DNA of 64,000 nucleotides. It comes from Spongilla lacustris. Taxonomy: Eukaryota > Porifera > Demospongiae > Spongillida > Spongillidae. How positions within the stretch are numbered: position 1 is the first letter of the stretch; each line of letters starts with the position of its first letter. The notes under the pieces are model-generated. The model was given only the letters and a program-made list of their open reading frames with translations. It was not told the origin of the DNA and searched no databases. Shown here one piece after another: positions 53,701 to 62,879 of the stretch. The stretch lies in contig OX442421.1 of the NCBI GenBank assembly GCA_949361645.1, positions 9,769,484 through 9,833,483 on the forward strand, given 5' to 3'. A program made the translations under genes and the position numbers.

Positions 53701-56700
53701 CGAGGAGCTCCATCGTGAAGTCGATGCCCTCCAGGATAAAATAGCGTTATAGTTAGTCCACATGGCTACCTGGGCTGTGTGCCCTTGTATGTTGTTAGGC
53801 TGTGTGCCCTTGTATGTTGTTAGGCTGTGTGCCCTTGTATGTTGTTAGGCTGTGTGCCCTTGTATGTTGTTAGGCTGTGTGCCCTTGTATGTTGTTAGGC
53901 TGTGTGCCCTTGTATGTTGTTAGGCTGTGTGCCCTTGTATGTTGTTAGGCTGTGTGCCCTTGTATGTTGTTAGGCTGTGTGCCCTTGTATGTTGTTAGGC
54001 TGTGTGCTCTTTGTAGTGAGAAGCAGACAAAAGATGACAAGGCTTCAGTGGAGAGAGCGAGGAAGGAGAATGGTCAAGTTGGACAACCAACTGGCGGTGT
54101 CCTTGCAGCAGTTTAGTAAGGTCAAAGGTGAACATCAGCAATTACTTGAACAAGTCAAAAATGAAGAGGCAAAGATTGGAAATGCAGAACATTCTCTGAA
54201 GGTGAGGCAAGGCAAGGTCTTCTTTTCCCCTTCATCAAACTCAATGCTCCCTCCCCCTCCCTCCCTCCCTCCCTCCCTCCCTCCCTCCCTCCCTCCCTCC
54301 CTCCCTCCCTCCCTCCCTCCCTCCCTCCCTCCCTCCCTCCCTCCCTCCCTCCCTCCCTCCCTCCCTCCCTCCCTCCCTCCCCTCACCTCCCCTCCCTCCC
54401 TCCCTCCCTCCCTCCCTCCCTCCCTCCCTCCCTCCCTCCCTCCCTCCCTCCCTCCCTCCCTCCCTCCCTCCCTCCCTCCACCCTCCCTCCCTCCCTCCCT
54501 CCCTCCCTCCCTCCCTCCCTCCCCTCCCTCCCTCCCTCCCTCCCTCCCTCCCTCCCTCCCTCCCTCCCTCCCACCCTCCTCCCTCCCTCCCTCCCCTCCC
54601 TCCCTCCCTCCCTCCCTCCCTCCCTCCCTCCCTCCCTCCCTCCCTCCCCTCCCCTCCCTCCCTCCCCTCCCTCCCTCCCTCCCTCCCTCCCACCCTCCCT
54701 CCCTCCCTCCTCCCTCCCTCCCTCCCTCCCTCCCTCCCTCCCTCCCTCCCTCCCTCCCTCCCTCCCTCCCTCCCTCCCTCCCTCCTCCCTCCCTCCCTCC
54801 CTCCCTCCCTCCCTCCCCTCCCTCCCTCCCTCCCTCCCTCCCTCCCTCCCTCCCTCCCTCCCTCCCTCCCTCCCTCCACCCTCCCTCCCTCCCTCCCTCC
54901 CCTCCCTCCCTCCCTCCCTCCCTCCCTCCCTCCCTCCCTCCCTCCCTCCCTCCCTCCCTCCCTCCCTCCCTCCCTCCCTCCCTCCCTCCCTCCCTCCCTC
55001 CCTCCCTCCCTCCCTCCCTCCCTCCCTCCCTCCCTCCCTCCCTCCCTCCCTCCCTCCCTCCCTCCCTCCCTCCCTCCCCTCCCTCCCTCCCTCCCTCCCT
55101 CCCTCCCTCCCTCCCTCCTCCCTCCCTCCCTCCCTCCCTCCCTCCCTCCCTCCCTCCCTCCCTCCCTCCCTCCCTCCCTCCCTCCCTCCCTCCCTCCCTC
55201 CTCCCTCCCTCCCTCCCTCCCTCCCTCCCTCCCTCCCTCCCTCCCTCCCTCCCTCCCTCCCTCCCTCCCTCCCTCCCTCCCTCCCTCCCTCCCTCCCTCC
55301 CTCCCTCCCTCCCTCCCTCCCTCCCTCCCTCCCTCCCTCCCTCCCTCCCTCCCTCCCTCCCTCCCTCCCTCCCTCCCTCCCTCCCTCCCTCCCTCCCTCC
55401 CTCCCTCCCTCCCTCCCTCCCTCCCTCCCTCCCTCCCTCCCTCCCTCCCTCCCTCCCTCCCTCCCTCCCTCCCTCCCTCCCTCCCTCCCTCCCTCCCTCC
55501 CTCCCTCCCTCCCTCCCCCTCCCTCCCTCCCTCCCTCCCTCCCTCCCTCCCTCCCTCCCTCCCTCCCTCCCTCCCTCCCTCCCTCCCTCCCTCCCTCCCT
55601 CCCTCCCTCCCTCCCTCCCTCCCTCCCTCCCTCCCTCCCTCCCTCCCTCCCTCCCTCCCTCCCCTCCCTCCCTCCCTCCCTCCCTCCCTCCCAGACTGCT
55701 ATTGAAAAGCTCCAGAGTCAATTGAAAGAAGAAATTCAAGCAAGGCTGATTTGTGAGGTGTGGTGAGGTGACTGGTGGGCAGGGCAATCTATGTACAGGG
55801 TAGGGTGAAGGCTGGCACTGGTGATCTATGTACAGGGTAGGGTGAAGGCTGGCACTGGTGATCTATGTACAGGGTAGGGTGAAGGTGGCACTGGTGATCT
55901 ATGTACAGGGTAGGGTGAAGGCTGGCACTGGTGATCTATGTACAGGGTAGGGTGAAGGTGGCACTGGTGATCTATGTACAGGGTAGGGTGAAGGCTGGCA
56001 CTGGTGATCTAGAGCGGATGAAAATAGAAGGAGCTGAGCAGGTTCAGAGAGCAGAAAAGATTGCCATGGAAACTGAGCAGCTTAATGTGCAACAGCATCA
56101 ACAGGTAGGCCTGGGGACCTTATGTATGGGTTGCCCAAAATGTGATTGCTGTACATATGTACCAAGAATAACTGTATGAAGGGTTCCTGAAAGGTTACCT
56201 TTTCTCCACAGGTTTCAACTGTAGAAAAGGAACATGAAGTCCATCAAAATGTGATCTCAGGTCTGGCTGGTCAGTTGGAGTCACTGACAGCTGAGTGTGA
56301 GCGGGTTGAGAATGAAGTAAATCAAAAAAGAAGTGCCCTGGTGACAGATGAACTAGAACTAAAGGTACACCTAGGGGACCCATTACTGCTGCTTTGCCTC
56401 TAACATGGTGCTGCAACCAACCAGAGCAGCATTCAAAGCATGATAGAGGCCATAACGTGTACTAGGGAGAGAAATGTGCTACTGGAGAAAAAATTGGAGG
56501 TATGTTGTTGTGTACATAGTATGATCATATGATGGTGGGTGGATACATTCCCAGGATGTTTTAAAGTCAGCTTTGATGGTGGATCACATGGAGAAAGAAA
56601 CACAAGCAGCCATCCATGAACTAGAGTAAGCCACAAAACCATGTCGGGCAGTAAACGGAGTGTAGGTGAGGGGGCGGGATTTAGGGTGAGGGGGCAGTAA

Positions 56701-57720
56701 ATGGGATGTAGGGTGAGGGGGCAGTAAATGGGATGTAGGGTGAGGGGGCAGTAAATGGGATTTAGGGTGAGGGGGCAGTAAATGGGATTTAGGATGAAGG
56801 AACAGTAAATGGGAGCACACATTTTCTGGTCAAAACAAAATTACAGTCAGTGGGACCTGTGTAGACATTGTACAGCAGCCACATACTCATGACTTTAGTT
56901 ATGTGGTTAAATGGTCACTCTTTGAACCACATCCCCTGAAACCACACCCTGTTTCTTTGATCACTGCAGAGCCCAGGTGAGCCTTCTACAGGAGAAGATA
57001 GCTGATGGACAGAGAGAAGAGGAGAGTTGGAAGGCAGAGCTAGCAGAGATTACTGGTACCAGTGATTACCCACACAATTTACCATGCTATTATTTTAAAA
57101 CATTCCATCTTCAGAGTTCTCCAGTGATGCCCAAAGGAAGCACGAAGTGTACCTTAAGGAGAGAGGAGAGCTTCTTCAGAGGCAAAGTGTACGTTCTCCC
57201 AAAGGTCCTTCCTTTCTCCCTTGTTGTTAAGATTCCTTTGTATCGCAGGAAGGTCTCTTTGAAATGCTTGCCCTGAATAATGAACTAGCTCAGAGGTACA
57301 GCCACAGGCAAAGTGAATTCATCAAGATCAAAACAATAGCACTGAAAGCCCTAGATGAGAGGGTGACACTGGAGGCTAGCCTAAAGGATCACACACAGGT
57401 TTGGGGCATATGCACATGGGTAACTTCAGAATTATTGTCATCCCCCGTAGCTCCTTACATTGCAAGTGCAGGTGTGTGATGCTATGAAGAAGTCATGTGA
57501 GCATAGAGGGGCAAACGTACGTCACAATATGGCCAGATTCATTCAGCAGTCCGCATGCAACAGACAGCGACTAGAGAGTTTGCACTCAGAACTACAAGCA
57601 GCTGTTACATTAATGAAGGGTTTCCTGGAACATGGACTGGGTCAGAAGAGGCATGGAAGTGACAGGAGATATGTCACATTTGCTCTCGCTGAGAAAGATG
57701 GACATGATAGTTCAATATGA
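50706..57720 (+). CDS. CCDC178: Long coiled-coil protein, CCDC178-like
   Basis: Exons: 50706-51183, 51742-51840, 51888-51939, 52007-52076, 52321-52383, 52510-52589, 52657-52760, 52825-52874, 53456-53551, 53615-53751, 54024-54201, 55695-55757, 56015-56104, 56212-56364, 56425-56499, 56555-56625, 56970-57055, 57115-57188, 57249-57398, 57451-57720. They sum to 2439 nt, 812 aa. After a Ser/Pro-rich N terminus with a [16 protein letters not shown] motif, nearly the whole protein is predicted coiled coil by heptad appearance ([36 protein letters not shown]). CCDC178 is my best match for the motif and length, from memory only. The exon 11 start is ambiguous: 54024 is chosen because it keeps the coiled-coil frame. 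No enzymatic motif. Function unknown. Confidence 0.72.
51275..51470. repeat. 21-bp minisatellite (CTAGGCACCCACCCCCTCCT)
   Basis: About nine copies lie in the first intron of the coiled-coil gene (51184-51741). GT-rich sequence (GTGTATTGTGTG) follows to about 51720. Confidence 0.9.
52875..53410. repeat. About 31-bp minisatellite (CTACTAAGGCTATGGAGGTA), interrupted
   Basis: Three copies lie before and five to six after a 262-bp insertion (52993-53254), within the coiled-coil gene intron 52875-53455. Confidence 0.9.
52993..53254. mobile_element. 262-bp MITE with CAGTAGCGGATCCAG termini
   Basis: Inverted termini CAGTAGCGGATCCAG and CTGGATCCGCTACTG are flanked by the direct repeat CTACT. The uninterrupted minisatellite unit reads CCTACTAAGG, so the empty site is visible in neighbouring copies. 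The interior is G/C-rich with G and C runs. No ORF. Confidence 0.8.
53765..54010. repeat. 25-26-bp minisatellite (TTGTATGTTGTTAGGCTGTG)
   Basis: Nine to ten near-perfect copies lie between coiled-coil exons 10 and 11. Confidence 0.95.
54244..55690. repeat. 1.45-kb (CCCT)n microsatellite
   Basis: Near-pure CCCT tetranucleotide with scattered CCCCT, CCT and ACCCT interruptions. It fills the coiled-coil intron 54202-55694 and directly provides its polypyrimidine tract. The 550- and 582-aa ORFs ([16 protein letters not shown]) are artefacts. Confidence 0.97.
55785..56010. repeat. About 37-bp repeat ending at a splice acceptor
   Basis: Six copies contain GATCTATGTACAGGGTAGGG. The final copy is altered to GGTGATCTAGAG, which supplies the acceptor for the exon at 56015. 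Confidence 0.85.
56650..56812. repeat. About 29-bp repeat (GTGAGGGGGCAGTAAATGGG)
   Basis: Five to six copies lie in the coiled-coil intron 56626-56969. Confidence 0.9.
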
Positions 57721-57828
57721 TTATGATTGATGATGAATGCAATTCACATTTTCACAACTAGGACTGAATATATACAAAATGTACATGTAATAACATTCAC
57801 TACCTCTACATGTGCTGCCAATTGAGAT

Positions 57829-58882
57829 TCACACAAACAGAACTCCGTCAAAATCATCCTTACCACTCTCTGTCCCGTCACTGCAGACAGTCACAACAGC
57901 AGCTGCAGCGAGTTCAGACTGAAGCTTAGGGCGCATGCGATCAAGAGAAGACTTCAATATTTTGCTAAGGTCGGTCTCTGCTGCAGAGTCAGGCATATTG
58001 CTAGACTGAGAGATGGTATCCTTGTTTACACGACGCAGTGTTGACCTGCTGAACTTCGCTAATTCAGAGATAAGTGCTCCTTGGTCAACTGCAGGAGGAG
58101 CAGCAGGGAGGGTCCTCGTCCTACCCCTGAGGGGTAACTGTAGAGGTGGTGGTGGTGGTTTGATGGGAGGAGGAGGAGGAGGGGGGGGGAGGGGGTGCAC
58201 CCTGAGGAACAGGAGGAGGAGGAGGAGGAGGAGGAGTTGCATCTTGGACAACTGGAACTATGTTTACAGGAGTAACAGTCTCAGTAGGTTGTGGTGATGT
58301 AGTATGCTGGGCTAAAGGCTGTTGAAAGACTGGCTCACATGATGTAGGGATTGTCTCTACTGATGGCGACACACTCTCTCCAGACAGGGCTGCAACCAGA
58401 GTACTGATAGGTGTGTTGGTGGAGACGTGGCTGTGATGTCTGAAGTCTGTAGGATGGGATATTTCAACGCCCTTCTTTGTACGCTTAAGGGTTCCGTCCA
58501 CCTCGTCCGTTAGAGTACACGCGCTCAGCTGTTCCACCGCCGCCATCACTTTCTTTCCCACAACCGGATCCACAAACGTAAGTCCGTAACACCGTTCATC
58601 GTCTGCTTCAAACACGTGGAAGTGTTCGCTTGCATACGCATATGCAAACTTTTGTATCTCGCATTTAAAAACTGTTTCTCCAGTGTCCAAATCAACTACA
58701 TGAATCGAACAACAATTGTTGTTCGCAGCGATTGCTGGAATGCCACAAATAATTACTTTCCATTGGTTTTCTTTCTCGTCACATACATGAACAATCGCAA
58801 CTGTTTCGAGGACAACAACTATTCCTCCCACTTCAAGCCGGCTTGCTATATATTTCTGTCGGTCAGCTACCGGTGTGGTCAT
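57829..58882 (-). CDS. WASL: WASP-family protein (WH1, CRIB, polyproline, WH2) with 1-nt frameshift
   Basis: Arp2/3 activator of the WASP/N-WASP type. Single exon. Residues about 10-120 form a WH1/EVH1 domain (NQWKVIICGIPAIA, VVDLDTGETVFKCEIQKFAY, EHFHVFEADDERCYGLTF). A CRIB-like ISHPTDFRHHSHV follows at about residue 142, then a linker, polyproline, and a WH2 motif ALISELAKFSRSTLRRV. A short central helix (DLSKILKSSLDRMRPKLQ) and a weakly acidic tail ending DDFDGVLFV close it, with Phe where WASP has Trp. The upstream frame stops at 58121 and the downstream frame opens before 58251. They differ by one base at the homopolymer G run 58181-58189. Removing one base gives 350 aa. Assembly error or polymorphism is more likely than a pseudogene. 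Confidence 0.85.
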
Positions 58883-59009
58883 TGTACTGTATTAATAATG
58901 AGATCACCTGGAGGAGTCGGCGGCATTTGCGTTCCATAATACACGTGAGATCACATGATCTCGAACCCGGCAGTAATAACGAGTATTTAGAATTCGGAGG
59001 TGAAAAGAG
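58883..59009. promoter_or_regulatory. Bidirectional promoter, WASP / EB1
   Basis: 127 bp lie between divergent starts. It contains CACGTGAGATCACATGATCT at about 58942. Inferred from arrangement. Confidence 0.6.
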
Positions 59010-61362
59010 ATGGCAGTTAACGTGTTCCACACGTCTTCTACGACTGACAGCCTCAGTCGTCAAGAGATGCTTCAGTGGATTAACGAAAGTCTTCAGCTAA
59101 ACTACACCAAGATCGAAGAAATGTGTTCTGGTTAGAGTGATGACGTGTGCTGCAATATGTGTTGGTGTGAATTCTGTATTCACGCTTTATATCTGTGCTT
59201 GCGCTATGTTCTATTTGCTTCATCATGTAGGCGCAGCATATTGTCAGTTTATCCATCTCCTATTTCCTGGTGAGTCAGTAATGGTATTAATAACCAATTT
59301 ACAATTTAAGTTATGACTTTAATAAATGTTTGATTGCAATACGTTAAAAGTTCTGAATTTGATGCTGGTGGCTTTGTGGCCCGTTTGTAGTACATGCTTG
59401 TGAGCTCAGGCTTTTAACTTCTTGTTTTGCACCCTTCTCCAACCTAAATTAAAGTCCTGTGCATGGATACTCAACATGATAGTGATGGTGTCGTGTTCAG
59501 AACACTATGATGTAATGTTCAGAACTGATATTGCTAACTTGTAATGTGATCTTTTTGTCTCTAACATTTGCAGATGCCATAAGTTTGAAGAAGGTGAAGT
59601 TTGCCACTCGTCTGGAGCATGAATATATTAATAACTGGAAAGTGCTGCAAGTAGCCCTGAAGAAAGTTGGCATTGAGAAGGTGAGGAGACTTCTCTGGAT
59701 GATGAGGGGGAAAGGTGGTTTATGTGAGTGTGAGGTGGTCTATGTGAAGGGGGTGAGGTGGTCTATGTGAGGTGAGGTGGTCTATGTGAGGGTGAGGTGG
59801 TCTATGTGAGGGTGAGGTGGTCTATGTGAGGGTGAGGTGGTCTATGAGGTGAGGTGGTCTATGTGAGTTGAGGTGGTCTATGTGAGGTGAGGTGGTCTAT
59901 GTGAGGTTGAAATGTGGTCTATGTGAGGGTGAGGTGGTCTGTGAGGGTGAAATGGGGTGTATGAGTGGTCTGTGGGTGAATGGTGGTCTGTGAGTGTGGG
60001 GTGGTGAGTAGGGTGGGGTGGTGAGTAGGGTGGGGTGGTGAGTAGGGTGGGGTGGTGAGTAGGGTGGGGTGGTATGTAGGGTGGGGTGGTGAGTAGGGTG
60101 GGGTGGTGAATGTGAGGGTGAGGTGGTGAATGTGAGGGTGAGGTGGTGAATGTGAGGGTGAGGTGGTATGTAGGGTGGGGTGGTGAATGTGAGGGTGAGA
60201 AATGTTGGGTACATATTTTAATGGCAGATTTAATCATTCAGCCCCTCTTGTGCTGTTTTGGCTTTGTTTTGTGCCCAATGGTATTTCTAGCTTTTCTGAA
60301 AACATATGTTAGTATATATATACAATGAATACTACAGTTTTGATAACAAAAGTGTAACCACCCATGCAGTGGAGTTGGCTGATTTGGGGGAGGAGAGGGC
60401 AGCATGGGGTAAGGAAGATGTGTTGCATAATGTATTTGTGTGTTCTTGTTCCAGCCCATTGCTGTGGAGAAACTTGTCAAAGGTCGATTTCAAGACAATT
60501 TTGAATTTGTGCAGTGGTTTAAGAAGTTTTTTGATGCCAATTACGATGGTCGCGAGTATGACCCAGTAGGGGCCAGGGAAGGTCAGGCTGTGGCCACTGG
60601 AGAGAGCTTGGCCAAGCCACCACCATCTGCTGTGTCTTCAAAGCCCTCAAGTAAGGAGTTTATGGTATGGGTGGCTATGGTGCTGATGGGTGGCTGTGGT
60701 GCTGATGGGTGGCTATGGTGCTGGTGGGTGGCTGTGGTGCTGATGGGTGGCTGTGGTGCTGATGGGTGGCTATGGTGCTGGTGGTGATTGGGTGTGTTAA
60801 TCTCTTTATAACTTGTCTGGTTAACCAGGTGGTATTGCTCGCTCTGTGGCCAAGCCCAAGCCTGTGGCTCCACAGCCTGTTGCTGTTAAGGCGCCACCAA
60901 AGGTCGCTGCCCCCACCAAGGCTGCAGTTCCTTCATCTGCATCCAGCGGGGAACTGAAGTCTCTGCAGGAAGAAAACCAGCGGTTACAGGGACAGGTATA
61001 TATGGCAGACAGGAGCATGAAGAGATGGGGGGGTTAGGGTTAATATGCTCATGTCCTTCAGATTGCTGAGTTGGAGGTTACTGTCCAGAGCTTGGAAACA
61101 GAACGAGATTTCTACTTTGGAAAACTCCGGGATATTGAAGTTGTTTGCCAGCAGAGCGAGGATGACCCTCTAATTAAGCAGATCTTAGAAATTATGTATG
61201 CTACAGCTGTAAGTTATGAGGGGGGGAGGGAGGAGAAGGCTGTATGTATTTAACTTGCCTCTCCCACAGGATGGATTTAGCCCCCCAGAGGGGGAACCCG
61301 AGATCCCTCCCCCCGATGAGGGCTTCGAAAACCAAGAGGAGGTGGAGCAGGATGAATATTAG
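59010..61362 (+). CDS. MAPRE1: Microtubule plus-end protein EB1/EB3 (MAPRE)
   Basis: End-binding protein that tracks growing microtubule plus ends and recruits CAP-Gly proteins. Exons 59010-59130, 59231-59269, 59574-59680, 60455-60650, 60829-60995, 61062-61208, 61270-61362; 289 aa. The N-terminal calponin-homology domain is unmistakable ([59 protein letters not shown]). A Pro/Ala/Lys linker precedes the coiled-coil EBH domain with the family signature [13 protein letters not shown]. It ends in EQDEY, close to the EEY/F tail that CAP-Gly domains bind. Intron 3 (59681-60454) is a GTGAGG-type repeat. Confidence 0.95.
59690..60205. repeat. Degenerate GGTGGTCTATGTGAGGTGA / GGGTGGGGTGGTGAGTA repeats
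   Basis: Two related arrays lie in EB1 intron 3 (59681-60454), both built on a GTGAGG-like donor motif. Confidence 0.85.
60658..60790. repeat. 19-bp minisatellite (GGTGGCTGTGGTGCTGATG)
   Basis: About seven copies lie in EB1 intron 4. Confidence 0.9.
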
Positions 61363-61783
61363 GAGACATCTGTCAACTCAAAAGAGCTATCTCTGCAGTA
61401 CAAAAGACTCATACTAACATGATGTTTTTAGGTTTCTGATTTGTTTGTGTGTCACTGTGTATGCATTTTTGATAGGCCTTTGTGTGTGTCTGTGAGGACC
61501 ACCTCTCTTCACATGTACCCCCTCTGATGCATTTTACCAGGGTTTTTTTCCCCTTCTGTTATTTTCTTACATGTAGTTAGTTTTAAAATACCAGGCCAAA
61601 AATTAATGACCATTGTAGACAGGTGGCTGCCTAGCTCAGAACCGTTTGTATAGCAGCCAATGCAGAGGTGCCTCAGTTTAGCCACATACTCATGACTGGC
61701 CTGTATGCAGAGGTACTGTGCATTGCGGACGACGGTACAAAGTCTAATAGTGTTTACTATAATTATAATTATTTGTTCCGGTT
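61363..61783. other. Intergenic, EB1 3' flank and selenoprotein promoter region
   Basis: No further gene or repeat is seen. Confidence 0.5.
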
Positions 61784-62697
61784 ATGGCGGCTAACGAAGG
61801 GGGCCCTGAGTCTCCAGGAATTCCATCTGATCTAATCGCCTGGTTCAACTCGACAATCCAGAACAGTGACGCTACCTTTCTAGTGTACTACCGAGGGTAT
61901 TGGTGACCTTATTGCAAGGTACGGTTCCCGACGTCGTTGAAGCATACCGGGAAGTCCATTTTTATATTTTCCCTAATACAGAACTACCTTAACGAGTTCA
62001 ATCAACTTGTTGAGGAGTTTAGAGCAAAAAATGTCACGGTGTTCGCTGTCTGTGCGGAGAACCAGGAAGAAGTAGAGAGGGCCATGCGAGATTGGAACCT
62101 CAAATTTCAGGTAGGTTTTAATTGAACGTCGCAAGTGCTCAAATGCTCCACTTTGCAGTGTCTTTCTGACCCTACTCACGTATTGCGAAACTACCTGGCA
62201 CAACAAGGTCTCATCACCATCGCAGTCTCTGGAGGGGAGAACGCTACTGACTCAACTTTCTACCAAGTACACCCTAAGATCAAGTATTACAAAAATGGGG
62301 TAGCACAACCTGCTGTTCTGTGTATCAAGCCAGACAGAACAGTCTTGTATAACTGGGCTATTGTGCCTCAGTTGGTGAGTTATTTATTGAGGGAAAGATG
62401 TAAGGAGAGAGCTATGGGGAGGAGGGAGGGTGTAACCGTATAAGGAGAGGGCTATAGAGAGGAGGGAGGGTGTAAGGAGAGAGTTGTGGGAGGAGGGTAC
62501 TGGTCCAATTGATGTGCTGTTCATGATGAAATGTTTCACTCCATTAATAGTCCAATGTGGGTGGAGCCAGTGATCGCCCCGTTCCAGCTGAGATATGGAC
62601 ACTTGTCCAGGCAAGACTCTCAGACCCCGAGTACAAGGGGGAGGCGGCAGCAGCATTGAACACAAGAGGAGCATTGTCATTGTGTGTAGTGGCTTGA
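61784..62697 (+). CDS. Selenocysteine-containing redoxin (AhpC/TSA-like, UxxC motif)
   Basis: Thioredoxin-fold, peroxiredoxin-like protein. Exons 61784-61918, 61982-62110, 62159-62374, 62551-62697; 208 aa counting selenocysteine. An in-frame TGA at 61904-61906 (residue 41) falls exactly where family members have the first Cys of the motif YRGxWCPYC, giving YYRGYW-U-PYCK. Translation continues in frame for 167 more residues across three well-spliced exons (NYLNEFNQLVEEFRAKNVTV, then KIKYYKNGVAQPAVLCIKPD). A SECIS-like element lies 42 nt after the TGA stop (62695-62697). A readthrough-less product would be only 40 aa, so Sec insertion is the reasonable reading; a disabled Cys codon (TGT to TGA) is the alternative. 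It is likely a thiol/selenol peroxidase or reductase; the substrate is unknown. Confidence 0.88.
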
Positions 62698-62738
62698 CAA
62701 GTAAATGTTTCTAGTTTGTCAGTATGATTTTGTGTGTG

Positions 62739-62787
62739 ATGACGGAGGTACCTACAAACCAGTTTCTACTGGGGAGGACTTCCTGAT
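62739..62787 (+). promoter_or_regulatory. SECIS-like element in the selenoprotein 3' UTR
   Basis: The order of conserved parts fits a eukaryotic SECIS: ATGA (62739-62742), 13 nt, unpaired AAA (62756-62758), 25 nt, TGAT (62784-62787). Between the quartet strands GGAGGTACC-type and GGGGAGGACTTCC-type segments can pair with a few mismatches and G-U pairs. Pairing was judged by eye. Confidence 0.7.
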
Positions 62788-62879
62788 GTTATGTACACAT
62801 GCATACTAATGGCCTGGAAATTGTAATGAAAGTGATAAACTTTAGACATTACTTGGTTGAGTAAGACATGGGGATATGT

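Noticed and set aside
53977..55787. 582-aa and 550-aa ORFs rich in PPSL or GGRE
   Set aside because: (CCCT)n microsatellite in an intron. Only the first about 60 codons of the plus ORF (54024-54201) are a real exon.
61904..61906. Reading the TGA as a true stop or the gene as a pseudogene
   Set aside because: Conserved frame on both sides, canonical splicing of three further exons and a SECIS-like element favour selenocysteine.
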